Counted from the first letter of the stretch, positions 16,480 through 24,997 are shown. The stretch is DNA of 40,066 nucleotides from Richelia sp. UBA3308 (GCA_002361335.1 DESS01000281.1:9496-49561); one strand, 5' to 3'. Made by a program: numbers and translations. Notes: generated from the sequence alone by a model not told the origin.

Positions 16480-17562
16480 TCATTTATCAAAAATAGGAAT
16501 ATTTTCTCGATAATGCGGTTGTAAAAGATTTGTAATATCTGGTCCAGAAGGAATAATACCCCCTGGATTAAGGGGAAACAAATTTCCGTAATAATCTCGT
16601 TTTACACTTTCTAAGTCGCAAGTTTCAGCTACTCCCTGAAGCTGATACAAATCCCGTAGATAAGCCCCTAAATTTTGATAATCTTGAATTCTGCGGCGAT
16701 TACATTTAAATAAACCGTAATACACTACATCAAAACGAAATAAAGTAGTAAATAAGCGCACGTCAGCCAATGTTAGCTTTTGGCCACATAAGTATCTGTT
16801 GTTTTCTAAGGCTCGATCAATTTCATCTAAAGTGGCGAATAATTCATCGCAACAGTTATTATATGCTTCCTGAGTTTGAGCAAAACCGCAGCGATATACG
16901 CCATTGTTCACACGATGATATATTTTTTCGTTCCATTGGTCTATTTTTTGTTTTAATTCTTCTGGGTAAAGATTAAGTCGGGGATTCTTAGCAAACTGAT
17001 TGAATTGAGAATTTAATATCACAATAATCTCGGCACTTTCGTTATTGACTATCGTCTTCGTCTGCTTATCCCATAACACTGGAACTGTACATCGTCCCTT
17101 ATAACCAGATTCTGCTATTTTATATACTTCGGGAAGGGTATGACAACCTTGTTCTGGATCATTTAAAATCCAGATTCCTTGATCGGGTGAAGGGTATACA
17201 ATCGATATTTCTACAGCATCTTCAAGTCCTTTCAATGCCCTAACCACTAAAGTTCGATGTGCCCAAGGACATCCCAAACCGACGTATAAGCGATAACGCT
17301 CTGCTGAGGGCTGATAAAGATTATTTTCTTCGGTACCTATGGAATTGCGAAACTGACTTGAAGGACGGATATATTCTCCTTTATCGTTACTCGGTGCGAG
17401 CTTGGACATCATTATCCGCCACATAGTACTCCAAACAAATTTTCCTAGCTTGATAATTAACCCCGAAGGCAATGATTTACCTTTTTTCTTAGCTTTATAA
17501 GTAGAGTTTTGACCGTTTTTCAAATTTATGTCTTTTTCTGGCGTGGTTATCGGCGTTGACAT
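16480..17562 (-). CDS. glutathione S-transferase, Xi class (glutathionyl-hydroquinone reductase-like)
   Basis: 360 residues. The N-terminal thioredoxin-fold domain holds the catalytic motif GLGCPWAHRT with Cys98, and the C-terminal helical domain contains the ADVRLFTTLFRFDVVY segment. CPWAHR and the RFD-VY signature are those of the Xi/ECM4/YqjG family, which reductively removes glutathione from glutathionyl-hydroquinones. A basic N-terminal extension (KAKKKGKSLPSG) precedes the domain, with an IRPSSQFRN stretch typical of the family. It is divergent from the tyrosinase gene, with 293 bases between them. Tyrosinase makes quinones and this family handles quinone adducts, so a functional link is possible but is only suggested by position. 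Confidence 0.88.
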   Translation of the reverse strand: MSTPITTPEKDINLKNGQNSTYKAKKKGKSLPSGLIIKLGKFVWSTMWRIMMSKLAPSNDKGEYIRPSSQFRNSIGTEENNLYQPSAERYRLYVGLGCPWAHRTLVVRALKGLEDAVEISIVYPSPDQGIWILNDPEQGCHTLPEVYKIAESGYKGRCTVPVLWDKQTKTIVNNESAEIIVILNSQFNQFAKNPRLNLYPEELKQKIDQWNEKIYHRVNNGVYRCGFAQTQEAYNNCCDELFATLDEIDRALENNRYLCGQKLTLADVRLFTTLFRFDVVYYGLFKCNRRRIQDYQNLGAYLRDLYQLQGVAETCDLESVKRDYYGNLFPLNPGGIIPSGPDITNLLQPHYRENIPIFDK

Positions 17563-17855
17563 GGCAATATACCCTGAGTTAGATTTTTATTTTTGATAAT
17601 TTTTAATTTTAATTGATCAAAAATCTATTTAAAGCAGAATATTTTTGATTTCTGAGATTCTCGTTTCAGTTGGCGTAAGTACTAATAAAAAAACAATTTA
17701 ATTAAATAATTTTAGAGTCACTATTTTGTAAAGTTTTGTTACGAAAGACGACACTCTGTCGTAAAAGTAAATGTGAATTTTGAAAAAGTAATCATAAATG
17801 TCAATAAATGTCAAATTATTGATTTTGTATTTTGTAAAACATTGTAGGAGAAATT

Positions 17856-19289
17856 ATGCTCTCTCGCCGTAAATTTATCGCAGTTTCCGGAGCGACTTTG
17901 GCTTTATCTATGGTTTTGCCAAAAAAAGCTCATGCTCAGTCACTTCGTCTGCGTCGAGACATCACAACAATGGCACCTGATGACCCATTTTTCCAAGAGT
18001 ACTCTGAAGCAGTAAGGATAATGCATGAATTGCCACAAAGCGATCCACGGAACTGGCGGAACCAAGCAATTATCCATGCTAACTATTGCCCACACGGAGG
18101 TTTAGACTTCTTACAGTGGCATAGGCATTACATCACATTTTTTGAACAAATTTGTGGCGAGTTGATTGGCGATCCTAGTTTTGCCTTAGGGTATTGGAAT
18201 TGGTCTAACAATCAGGGGAGGATTCCAAGTCCATTTTTTGAGGATGGCCCCCTAAATGTTCAATTTTGGAACGATCCATCTAATTACTCTACACCACCAT
18301 TAAGTCGAACACCTTGGCCAGATCCGATAACTACTGTTGGTGTACGCGGGTTGAGTGAAACCAGAGGACTTCAAGATTTCGATTTCTTTGGTAATCAAAA
18401 TCCATTTACTGAAGATGCAATTGAAACAATCTTAAGGCAAACTAACTTCGGTTTCTTCAGTCAATTACTAGAAGGGGAACCACATAACGTCGCACATGGG
18501 TTAAGTGGAATTGGTAACGGACACATGGCTAATGGGCTTTCGCCCCTCGATCCAATCTTTTGGCTTCACCACTGTAATGTTGATCGAATCTGGGCTGAGT
18601 GGCAATCATCTGGAAATACAACCCCATCTAACCCGCGCCAATATAACCAACAGTTTTCCAATGCTCAAGGCAATCTTGTTGATGTTTCGGCTAATGATAC
18701 CAGTGATTTCAATGGATTGGGTTTTACTTATGAAACAACAAGGCCTAGTCTGCAACCAATTGCATTAATGTCAGCTAGGGGAATCCAAACAGCTATTCCA
18801 CGATCGGATGAAGTCATGAATGTACTTGGAAGAGCAACTAACACAGAGACTTCCCAAATCAGAAGTGTGACATCGATTCCTGTTGAAACAGCCAATCTGT
18901 CTAATGAACTATTTAGTAGTAGAAAGTTTAATAGAACTAATTTCCTCTCAAGGCCACAAACAGCAATTGAGCAATCTCGAATCCTAGCAGTTTTCAAGGA
19001 TGTCACCCCACCTTCATCCGAGAAAGCTCCCATACTTGTAAATGTCTTTGTTGATTGCCGATATTTAAATGCCCGAACATCTACTGATGACCCCCATTAC
19101 GCGGGCACATTCAGCTTCTTTGGCGGAACAAAAGAATTTGTCGTTGACATTACCTCTACATTACGGTATGCACTTGAGCAAGGTATAATGGTTGATCAAC
19201 CTGTCAATATTCAACTCTTACCTTTTTCTACTGATTCTGATGTTGATACGCAAATTTTGTTTGGTAGCGTGGAACTTGTTAGGGTTTAG
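17856..19289 (+). CDS. Tat-exported tyrosinase / polyphenol oxidase-like type-3 copper protein
   Basis: 477 residues. It begins with a twin-arginine signal (SRRKFIAV, hydrophobic run, AHAQ cleavage site near residue 28), so export is in folded form. The CuA site has His74, His80 and His89 (WHRHY); Cys78 lies two residues before His80, as in fungal tyrosinase Cys-x-His, and four after His74, as in plant polyphenol oxidase, allowing a Cys-His thioether bond. The CuB site has His210, His214 and the DPIFWLHHCNVDR motif (His238/239). A C-terminal domain (about 390-477) with YAGTFSFFGG resembles the plant KFDV-type beta domain that shields the active site. Such enzymes oxidise phenols to quinones. 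The start ATG follows GTAGGAGA. The 3' end overlaps the next gene. Confidence 0.92.
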   Translation: MLSRRKFIAVSGATLALSMVLPKKAHAQSLRLRRDITTMAPDDPFFQEYSEAVRIMHELPQSDPRNWRNQAIIHANYCPHGGLDFLQWHRHYITFFEQICGELIGDPSFALGYWNWSNNQGRIPSPFFEDGPLNVQFWNDPSNYSTPPLSRTPWPDPITTVGVRGLSETRGLQDFDFFGNQNPFTEDAIETILRQTNFGFFSQLLEGEPHNVAHGLSGIGNGHMANGLSPLDPIFWLHHCNVDRIWAEWQSSGNTTPSNPRQYNQQFSNAQGNLVDVSANDTSDFNGLGFTYETTRPSLQPIALMSARGIQTAIPRSDEVMNVLGRATNTETSQIRSVTSIPVETANLSNELFSSRKFNRTNFLSRPQTAIEQSRILAVFKDVTPPSSEKAPILVNVFVDCRYLNARTSTDDPHYAGTFSFFGGTKEFVVDITSTLRYALEQGIMVDQPVNIQLLPFSTDSDVDTQILFGSVELVRV

Positions 19290-19788
19290 ATTTTTTATTC
19301 CTGGAATAGCTCTAGGGTTGATTATCACAATTGCTTTGAATATGTCGGTTAATAATGCTTTTGGGCAATTTCAAATACCTGAAAATTTTAAAGTAACAGT
19401 GGAGCGCCCTGGAACTATTTTGGTTGATATACCTACATATATTTCTCAGCATGACTCAAGTGCGATTCAGCTAACAACTCTTTGTGCTTTACCTGATGAA
19501 GATGAACAGTTTATAGTCCAGGTATATTTTACTGGGGAGTCTAAACTGAGGAATGAGGTATTACCAAAGGATAGGCTTCTTGGAACCTATGGATTCTACC
19601 CACCGGCAAAAGATGGAGAAATTCGCAAATTTTTGATTCCTTTTTCCTCTGATTTAGCTGAGCAACTTGAAGATAAAACTAAGCCAATGAATCTTATTGT
19701 CAAGTTAATCAACTATGACTCCAAAACTAAGGATAGTAATTCATCTCTATCCATTCTCAATGCCAAAGTGATAACCAGTATTGATTGA
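19240..19788 (+). CDS. exported protein resembling the tyrosinase C-terminal domain, overlapping the tyrosinase gene
   Basis: About 182 residues from ATG 19240, with a signal peptide-like N terminus (MLIRK, hydrophobic run to VNNAFG). A TTG at 19276 is another possible start. The body has a segment, LLGTYGFYPPAKDGEIRKFL followed by IPFSSDLAEQL and PMNLIVKLINYD, that lines up position by position with the C-terminal part of the upstream tyrosinase (YAGTFSFFGGTKEFVVDI, TSTLRYALEQ, PVNIQLLPF). I infer that it is a free-standing paralogue of that domain, possibly a chaperone or active-site shield comparable in role to the MelC1 caddie protein of Streptomyces. The overlap (50 or 14 bases) implies translational coupling. 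I know no named family for it. Confidence 0.7.
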   Translation: MLIRKFCLVAWNLLGFRFFIPGIALGLIITIALNMSVNNAFGQFQIPENFKVTVERPGTILVDIPTYISQHDSSAIQLTTLCALPDEDEQFIVQVYFTGESKLRNEVLPKDRLLGTYGFYPPAKDGEIRKFLIPFSSDLAEQLEDKTKPMNLIVKLINYDSKTKDSNSSLSILNAKVITSID

Positions 19789-19917
19789 AAATCAGCCATA
19801 ATCACCTTGTAACAATTTTTAATTTTAATTGACAATTAAATCACAAAAAAAATATTTGCGATCGCAATTCTTTTTTTTAATCAATCAATTTAACTTTGAT
19901 GATAATTCTAAGATAAC

Positions 19918-20044
19918 AGGACTTACGCAAGCCTGAATTGTCATTGCGACCGAAACGAAGTGTAGGGAAGCAATCGCAAGGTTTTTGCAATTACGTCGCT
20001 ATCGCTCGGCCTGGACGCAATCACGTTAGTTTTGCGTAAGTCCT
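19918..20044. mobile_element. MITE-like element with 13-bp inverted ends (AGGACTTACGCAA)
   Basis: AGGACTTACGCAA (19918-19930) and its exact reverse complement TTGCGTAAGTCCT (20032-20044) bound 127 bp without an ORF. The interior includes TCATTGCGA...GAAGCAATCGCA, shared in inverted orientation with the element at 11642-11776. The form is that of a non-autonomous transposon mobilised by a transposase elsewhere in the genome. Confidence 0.75.
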
Positions 20045-20249
20045 AGATAATTAGAAAAATATTACTGATTATAGAATCAAGTTAATTATAAGCCTTTAAA
20101 TTATTTAATCTAAATTAAAATTTATTAAAAATTATTATAATATATTATTATTTTTGTTAAATATCCTCGCTTTTATTTTTGATAAATTATGCTTATTAAT
20201 ACATCAGATTAACTTCAAGATAAAGAATATTAGCACAAAAAATATCATT

Positions 20250-20340
20250 AGGACTTACGCAAAGCCCCTCAATGTAGCGGGGGGTTGGGGGGATCTCAAT
20301 CCTTGAAATACTTAATTTATCTTTGCGATTGCGTAAGTAC
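20250..20340. mobile_element. second, shorter MITE-like element with the same ends
   Basis: The left end AGGACTTACGCAA (20250-20262) is identical to that of the element at 19918; the right end TTGCGTAAGTA (20329-20339) matches except at the last bases. The interior is unrelated to the first element and includes a C/G-rich stretch (CCCCTC...GGGGGG). Shared ends with a different inside suggest the same transposase recognises both. Confidence 0.65.
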
Positions 20341-20539
20341 CGATCGTAATAAATCTATAAAAAAAAATAATAAATTAAACAAAAATTAATATTAGCAACT
20401 ATTTCCATAGACATAGTAGGCAATCTTTTCTGGGATGGAGATTAAAACAGGTGAAATGTAGTTATCTGTTATTAGAGATTAATTGCTCAAAAATTGAGCT
20501 AATTAACTAAAAAACAATTACAGTCTTGTCAAAAATCCA

Positions 20540-20935
20540 ATGACGAATTTCAAAAGTTTCTTCAAGCAAGTAGGAGCGGCAGTTCTAAGCGGCTTGCTAG
20601 TAATCACAATTTGGTTGGGAGTTGTACCATACGCCCAAGCAAATAACGTACCCAATGCTGCTATTACTAGCAATCGAGTAGTACCTACAATTGAAAATAG
20701 TAAGCGTATTCAGGCGATCGCATCTTGCTTACCCAAACAATTAACCATTCAAAACAAAGATGTAGGTAATCGTATTGCCCGTGCTTTCTCGGAAATGAAA
20801 AACGATCAATTACAAAGGATATTAGATGTTACAGATACCCCCAAATTAAGCGATGCAGAACTTGAATTCAAAGCTTGTTTGCAGCAAAAAGGTTTTACAC
20901 CCCAGGCGGAACTTCAGAATCGTTCCTTTTATTAG
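20540..20935 (+). CDS. small exported hypothetical protein
   Basis: 131 residues. Residues 1-34 form a signal peptide (basic start, hydrophobic run LSGLLVITIWLG, cut after YAQA). The mature part of about 97 residues is mainly helical, with two cysteines (IASCLPKQ and FKACLQQ) that could form a disulfide in the lumen or periplasm. I do not recognise a family. Neither neighbour is clearly linked; the gene stands alone with its own spacer on each side. Confidence 0.7.
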   Translation: MTNFKSFFKQVGAAVLSGLLVITIWLGVVPYAQANNVPNAAITSNRVVPTIENSKRIQAIASCLPKQLTIQNKDVGNRIARAFSEMKNDQLQRILDVTDTPKLSDAELEFKACLQQKGFTPQAELQNRSFY

Positions 20936-21146
20936 ATGAGGAAATGGGATTCGGAGGTTTACTTCTGATTCCTCATCTTCAATCCAAAATGTAAAATCAA
21001 ATACAGGAAAGTTTGCTGGGATACAAATTCATCCCAGCAACATTTCGCAAAATTCAAAATTTCTTATCCCTACTTGAATTCTTCTTTACTATTAATTTGC
21101 ATCCCTTGTCGCTACAATTTCTTGTGATGGACAAATAAAAGGTTGA

Positions 21147-22061
21147 GTGACATTGCTGCAAGTAACAAGACAGCATCCCAAGATAAAAGGGAATTCAACA
21201 GAAAATTTGGCTGGATATTTTTTTATGGCACCAACTATTCTAGTTTTGGGAACCTTTGTGGTGCTACCGATACTTTATGCGGTATTTCTTTCCCTACAAA
21301 AAGTACAACTTCTTGGCGGTATTGAATACGAGTTTGTTGGTTTTCGTAATTTTAGGCAGTTAGTAGAAGATGAACGGGTTTGGATTGCCCTTAAGAATAC
21401 AGCCGAATATGTGGCAATTGTGGTACCTTCACAAACCATATTGGCTTTATTTTTAGCTGTTACCCTTAATTCTGGTATTCGTGGTAAAAGCTGGTGGCGG
21501 GTTCTTTTTTTTCTACCCACAGTTACTTCTTCCGCCGTATTGACGTTGATATTTATGTGGATATACAACACCAATGGGCTGCTGAATGATTTTTTGAGTG
21601 TGATTGGATTTCCTACATATAATTGGTTGGGAGATCCTGCAGTTGCCCTCAAAGCCATTATGATTATGAACATCTGGTCAACAGCACCATTTTTCATGGT
21701 GATTTATTTGGCAGCTTTGCAAGATATACCAAAATACCTCTACGAAGCAGCAGAATTAGATGGTGCTAATCCATGGCATAAGCTTATTTATATCACCATT
21801 CCCATGCTCAAGCCCGTTACCTTTTTTGTAGTAGCCATAGGAATAATCGGTACTTTTCAATTATTTGACCAATCCTATATATTTTCCCAAGGTACTGGTG
21901 GACCAAATAATGCCACTTTAACTGTAGTTTTACTGATATATCAAGCCGTATTTCGTAACTTACAGATGGGATATGCAGCAGCTATAGCTTTTTTATTAGC
22001 AGCCGTAATTATAACGATAACCTTAATTCAGCGGCGACTGTTTGGAGGCGAAAAAAGTTGA
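21147..22061 (+). CDS. sugar-type ABC transporter permease (MalF/UgpA family)
   Basis: 304 residues with six predicted membrane helices (first LGTFVVLPILYAVFLSLQKV) and the cytoplasmic EAA loop EAAELDGANPWHKLIYITIPML that docks with the ATPase subunit. The family imports sugars, polyols or glycerol-phosphate compounds; the substrate cannot be told from the permease. The start is a GTG at 21147 with AAAGG upstream. The stop overlaps the start of the second permease by four bases (TTGA). A solute-binding protein and ATPase gene are absent here; in cyanobacteria the ATPase is often encoded elsewhere and shared. Confidence 0.93.
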   Translation: MTLLQVTRQHPKIKGNSTENLAGYFFMAPTILVLGTFVVLPILYAVFLSLQKVQLLGGIEYEFVGFRNFRQLVEDERVWIALKNTAEYVAIVVPSQTILALFLAVTLNSGIRGKSWWRVLFFLPTVTSSAVLTLIFMWIYNTNGLLNDFLSVIGFPTYNWLGDPAVALKAIMIMNIWSTAPFFMVIYLAALQDIPKYLYEAAELDGANPWHKLIYITIPMLKPVTFFVVAIGIIGTFQLFDQSYIFSQGTGGPNNATLTVVLLIYQAVFRNLQMGYAAAIAFLLAAVIITITLIQRRLFGGEKS

Positions 22062-22894
22062 ACAAAATCTGGAGTCTTTCGTGGCTGAAGATACTAATTT
22101 ACTCGGTATTGGTATTTTATGGAATAATAACTCTGATTCCTTTTCTATGGGCACTTTCGGCATCTTTTAAACCGTTAACAGAAATAATCGCTGGCGAACC
22201 AAATTTCCTCCCTTCAAACTTCACCCTTGATAATTACAAACAAATCTTTATAAAAGAACCATTATTTTTACGTTGGTTTTTCAATAGCGTGATTATCTCG
22301 ATCGCCGTAACTATTTTTAACTTGCTATTTAATTCAATGGCAGGTTACGCCTTAGCAAGATTACAGTTTCAGGGTAGACGCTTTTGGTTCTTCCTGATTT
22401 TGGCTGTACTAGCAGTACCAATACAAGTTACACTCATCCCCACATTTTTAATTTTAAAAACTTTTGGCTGGTTAAACTCTTACCAAGGGATGATTATTCC
22501 CAACATGGTAAACGCCACGTTTATTTTTATGATGCGGCAGTTTTTCATTAATTTTCCCAGAGAATTAGAAGAAGCCGCAGCAATAGAAGGTTTAAATACT
22601 TTTGGAATTTTTCGTCATATTGTGCTTCCCCTAGCAAAACCAGCACTTGCAGCCCAAGCAGTATTCATCTTCATGAGTAGCTGGAATAATTTCTTGCTCC
22701 CGGTTGTGATTTTATTTGATCCAGAAATGTTTACCCTGCCCCTAGGATTAAACAGCTTCAAAGGTCAATATATCAGCTACTGGAACTATATTATGGCTGC
22801 TTCAATGGTATTCACCCTACCAGCTATCTTTGTTTACGCCTTCTTCAACCGATACTTTATTCAAAGCGTCTCCTTCAGTGGCACCAAAGGTTAA
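22058..22894 (+). CDS. sugar-type ABC transporter permease (MalG/UgpE family)
   Basis: 278 residues, six helices, with the EAA loop EEAAAIEGLNTFGIFRHIVLPLAKPA. It forms the second half of the heterodimeric channel with the upstream gene. The start is a TTG at 22058 that overlaps the previous TGA stop, a strong sign of translational coupling. No further transporter gene follows; the next 700 bases are repeats. Confidence 0.93.
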   Translation: MNKIWSLSWLKILIYSVLVFYGIITLIPFLWALSASFKPLTEIIAGEPNFLPSNFTLDNYKQIFIKEPLFLRWFFNSVIISIAVTIFNLLFNSMAGYALARLQFQGRRFWFFLILAVLAVPIQVTLIPTFLILKTFGWLNSYQGMIIPNMVNATFIFMMRQFFINFPRELEEAAAIEGLNTFGIFRHIVLPLAKPALAAQAVFIFMSSWNNFLLPVVILFDPEMFTLPLGLNSFKGQYISYWNYIMAASMVFTLPAIFVYAFFNRYFIQSVSFSGTKG

Positions 22895-23237
22895 AGGTTA
22901 GGAGTGAGTAGTGAGTGGTGAGTAGTGAGTATAATTCGTAATTCGTAATTAATGCCCCATAAATGAATTTAGGGGCTTCTTTTAAGCCTAAAATGACATC
23001 CACGGATAAATCCGGGGGCTTCAAACCATTAATGTTTTCTTGGTGAGTAGTGAGTAGTGAGTATTGAGGAGTTATGAATATTTTTCTTACTCCTACCCCG
23101 CTCTATGATTACCACCTAAAATTTCTTCCCCTGCTCCCCATGCTCCCCTTGTCTCCTTGTCTCCTTATCCCCTTGTCCCAATCTGGGATGGTTTGAAACA
23201 GTAGTTTGAGCAACAAATTGCACGCTTAGAGTGATAA
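22895..23237. repeat. short tandem repeats flanking IS-end-like hairpins
   Basis: Units GAGTAGT/GAGTGGT occur in two blocks (22904-22930 and 23041-23066), with ATTCGTA repeats at 22933-22948. Between them are two hairpins (listed separately). The T/C-rich stretch 23124-23178 has CCTTGTCT-type repeats. No gene is seen. Confidence 0.6.
22950..23022 (-). mobile_element. two hairpins resembling IS200/IS605 (TnpB) right-end structures
   Basis: Read on the minus strand, a hairpin beginning GAAGCCCCCGGA and ending CCGTGGATGTCA (22994-23022) is followed by a second one beginning GAAGCCCC and closing TGGGGC (22954-22980). The GAAGCCCC start, stem and terminal GGATGTCA resemble right ends, and the 3' ends of guide RNAs, of cyanobacterial IS200/IS605 elements carrying tnpB. 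No tnpA or tnpB remains nearby, so this would be a relic or a non-autonomous derivative. Confidence 0.35.
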
Positions 23238-23282
23238 TTGTATTACAGCGACTTAATCTTATTATCTGAGTTAACAAACATT

Positions 23283-23495
23283 ATGGGTTTTGCAAGCCTG
23301 TTAATCGCGGAAATATTAGCATATTACAGCTTACTTAGGCTGAAACAAGCTTTCCTTCTACGTCTGGCTAGGAATACTTTACAAATATTTATCCAAATAT
23401 TGAAAAATTCCTCGATCGCGACGTTGGAGGATACCGCCATTTATTTATTTGCCAATTTTTGTCTGAAATACGCCCTTGAACCAGTGACTCGGTAA
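23283..23495 (+). CDS. doubtful small hydrophobic ORF
   Basis: From the ATG at 23283 it gives 70 residues (MGFASLLIAEILAYYSLLRL...), with a hydrophobic first half and a C terminus rich in Leu/Ala; a TTG at 23238 would make it 85. There is no clear ribosome site and no family I recognise. It lies upstream of psbV and may be chance. Confidence 0.2.
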   Translation: MGFASLLIAEILAYYSLLRLKQAFLLRLARNTLQIFIQILKNSSIATLEDTAIYLFANFCLKYALEPVTR

Positions 23496-23624
23496 ATTAA
23501 ATCGAAGTTAGCTGATTAGAGTGGTAATCAATAGCAAAAAAACTTTTTGCGTTAACTCTTAGAACTAAGAAATTGAGCATCGCTGCTGTAGCTGTGTTGA
23601 GCATGAAAATCTTTGAGGGGAAAC

Positions 23625-24116
23625 ATGATAACAAAATTAATTGGCGTTTTTGTTGCTAGTGCGTTGCTGAGTTTTCAGTTTTTTGTCGGTAACGCCTCGG
23701 CTGTAGAACTTGATGAAGCTACTCGCACTGTAAAATTGAATGAACAAGGCGATACCTATGTACTCACCATTAAAGAAGTTGAAATTGGTAAACGCCTATT
23801 CAATGATACTTGTGCCCAGTGTCATGCTGGTGGCGTAACCAAAACTAACCAAAACGTAGGATTGGATCCTGAAGCTTTGTCATTAGCAACTCCAGCCCGC
23901 GATAATATCGAGGGTTTGGTAGAGTATATGAACAAACCAACTACCTATGATGGAGAAGTCGATATTTCTGAATTGCATCCCAGCATAGAGAGTGCGGATA
24001 TTTTCAAAGAAATGCGTAATTTGACTGAAGAGGATTTGGAGGCGATCGCTGGGCACATTCTCCTACAACCCAAAATTAGAGGTATCAAATGGGGTGGTGG
24101 CAAGATTTATTACTAA
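23625..24116 (+). CDS. psbV: photosystem II extrinsic cytochrome c550
   Basis: PsbV is a lumenal c-type cytochrome that stabilises the oxygen-evolving centre of photosystem II. The precursor is 163 residues; a signal peptide of 26 ends at GNASA, leaving a 137-residue mature protein, the usual size. The haem motif is Cys37-Ala-Gln-Cys40-His41 (mature numbering), and the sixth ligand is the His in SELHPS. The C-terminal region (GHILLQPKIRGIKWGGGKIYY) is as expected. The start is ATG 23625 with GAGGGG seven bases upstream; an upstream in-frame TTG at 23613 falls at that ribosome site and is not used. petE follows 339 bases later on the same strand. Confidence 0.97.
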   Translation: MITKLIGVFVASALLSFQFFVGNASAVELDEATRTVKLNEQGDTYVLTIKEVEIGKRLFNDTCAQCHAGGVTKTNQNVGLDPEALSLATPARDNIEGLVEYMNKPTTYDGEVDISELHPSIESADIFKEMRNLTEEDLEAIAGHILLQPKIRGIKWGGGKIYY

Positions 24117-24149
24117 ATATTTGATAATTAACTAGTCAATAACCCTTAG

Positions 24150-24207
24150 TTATTAGTCTACAGATTGGTATTTCTGAACTTTTCATTCGCCGACTGTAGA
24201 CTGATAA
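24150..24207. terminator. hairpin after psbV
   Basis: AGTCTACAG (24155-24163) pairs exactly with CTGTAGACT (24194-24202), and flanking TTAT/ATAA bases extend the stem. It is 35-90 bases after the psbV stop and is followed by TGTTCTATAAAA. A transcription-end hairpin is likely; there is no clean T-run. Confidence 0.5.
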
Positions 24208-24455
24208 CTGTTCTATAAAATCCTTCAAAGAAGATGTTCTATTTATAATTCACTAACCCCTGCAAAAAGGCTCTCACTTAGAAAATTTACTATTTTAAAC
24301 TTGTGTCATAAGTAAAAATTATCTTCATTATTAAAATATATTTTTATTAATTCCCAAATTTGTTTACAAAAAAATATATGACAGTTTGTCCTATTTGAAG
24401 GTAATTTCATTTAAAATAGAAAAAAGATAATAATGATTGTTGTTGGGAGAAAATA
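24208..24455 (+). promoter_or_regulatory. petE upstream region
   Basis: About 250 bases, strongly AT-rich, between the psbV hairpin and petE. It contains no ORF and must carry the petE promoter and any copper-responsive control site; no box is distinct enough to mark. Confidence 0.35.
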
Positions 24456-24875
24456 ATGAAATTGATTGGGTCCACTTTACGGCGCTTGGGTTTAGCCGCG
24501 TTGACTATGATGTTAGTTGTCAGCAGCTTCGCTGTTTTTGCTCCTAATGCTGCAGCTGAAACATATACTATTAAATTAGGTAGCGATAGAGGTATGCTGC
24601 AGTTTCAACCAAAGCAGGTATCACTTAAACCGGGCGATACTATTAAATGGGTGAATAACAAAGTTCCTCCCCATAACGTTGTATTTGATGCTAAGAAAAA
24701 CCCTAACAAGGATGCTACTTTGGCTAAAGGACTGTCTCATAAACAGTTGTTAATGAGTCCCAAACAAGAATTTACCACCACCATTCCAGTAGATGCACCT
24801 GCTGGTGAGTATACTTTCTACTGCGAACCTCACCGTGGTGCTGGTATGGTTGGCAAAGTTATTGTTGAAGGCTAA
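24456..24875 (+). CDS. petE: plastocyanin
   Basis: A blue copper protein that carries electrons in the thylakoid lumen from cytochrome b6f to photosystem I or the terminal oxidase. The 139-residue precursor has a 34-residue signal peptide (cut after NAAA) and a 105-residue mature protein, the cyanobacterial size. The copper ligands are all present in mature numbering: His39 (VPPHNV), Cys89, His92 and Met97 (YCEPHRGAGM). The start ATG is preceded by TGGGAGA. In many cyanobacteria expression depends on copper, with cytochrome c6 as substitute; petJ is not in this window. Confidence 0.98.
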   Translation: MKLIGSTLRRLGLAALTMMLVVSSFAVFAPNAAAETYTIKLGSDRGMLQFQPKQVSLKPGDTIKWVNNKVPPHNVVFDAKKNPNKDATLAKGLSHKQLLMSPKQEFTTTIPVDAPAGEYTFYCEPHRGAGMVGKVIVEG

Positions 24876-24913
24876 TTATATATTAACTAAAACAGTTAAT
24901 TCCGGTATTTCTG

Positions 24914-24968
24914 GGCGGTGAGTAATTTTATCCTTAATGGAAGATAAGGGATAAATTGGTCACCGTCT
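24914..24968. terminator. hairpin after petE
   Basis: GGCGGTGA and TCACCGTC form the outer arms; TTTATCCTT and ATAAGGGATAAA pair inside. It is 40-95 bases after the petE stop, a probable transcript end. Confidence 0.5.
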
Positions 24969-24997
24969 ATTTTGATGCATTTCCAGAATAATGTACA

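Larger units (their letters stand above)
19789..20539. other. intergenic region containing two MITE-like elements
   Basis: Two short elements with AGGACTTACGCAA-type ends (19918-20044 and 20250-20340, listed separately) lie in otherwise AT-rich sequence (about 20045-20249 and 20341-20500). No ORF of interest is seen. The promoter of the gene at 20540 should be near its right end. Confidence 0.6.

Noticed and set aside
19192..19239. Upstream extension of the small exported protein to the ATG at 19192
   Set aside because: It would overlap the tyrosinase by about 100 bases and put a second hydrophobic run before the signal peptide; the ATG at 19240 gives a normal signal.
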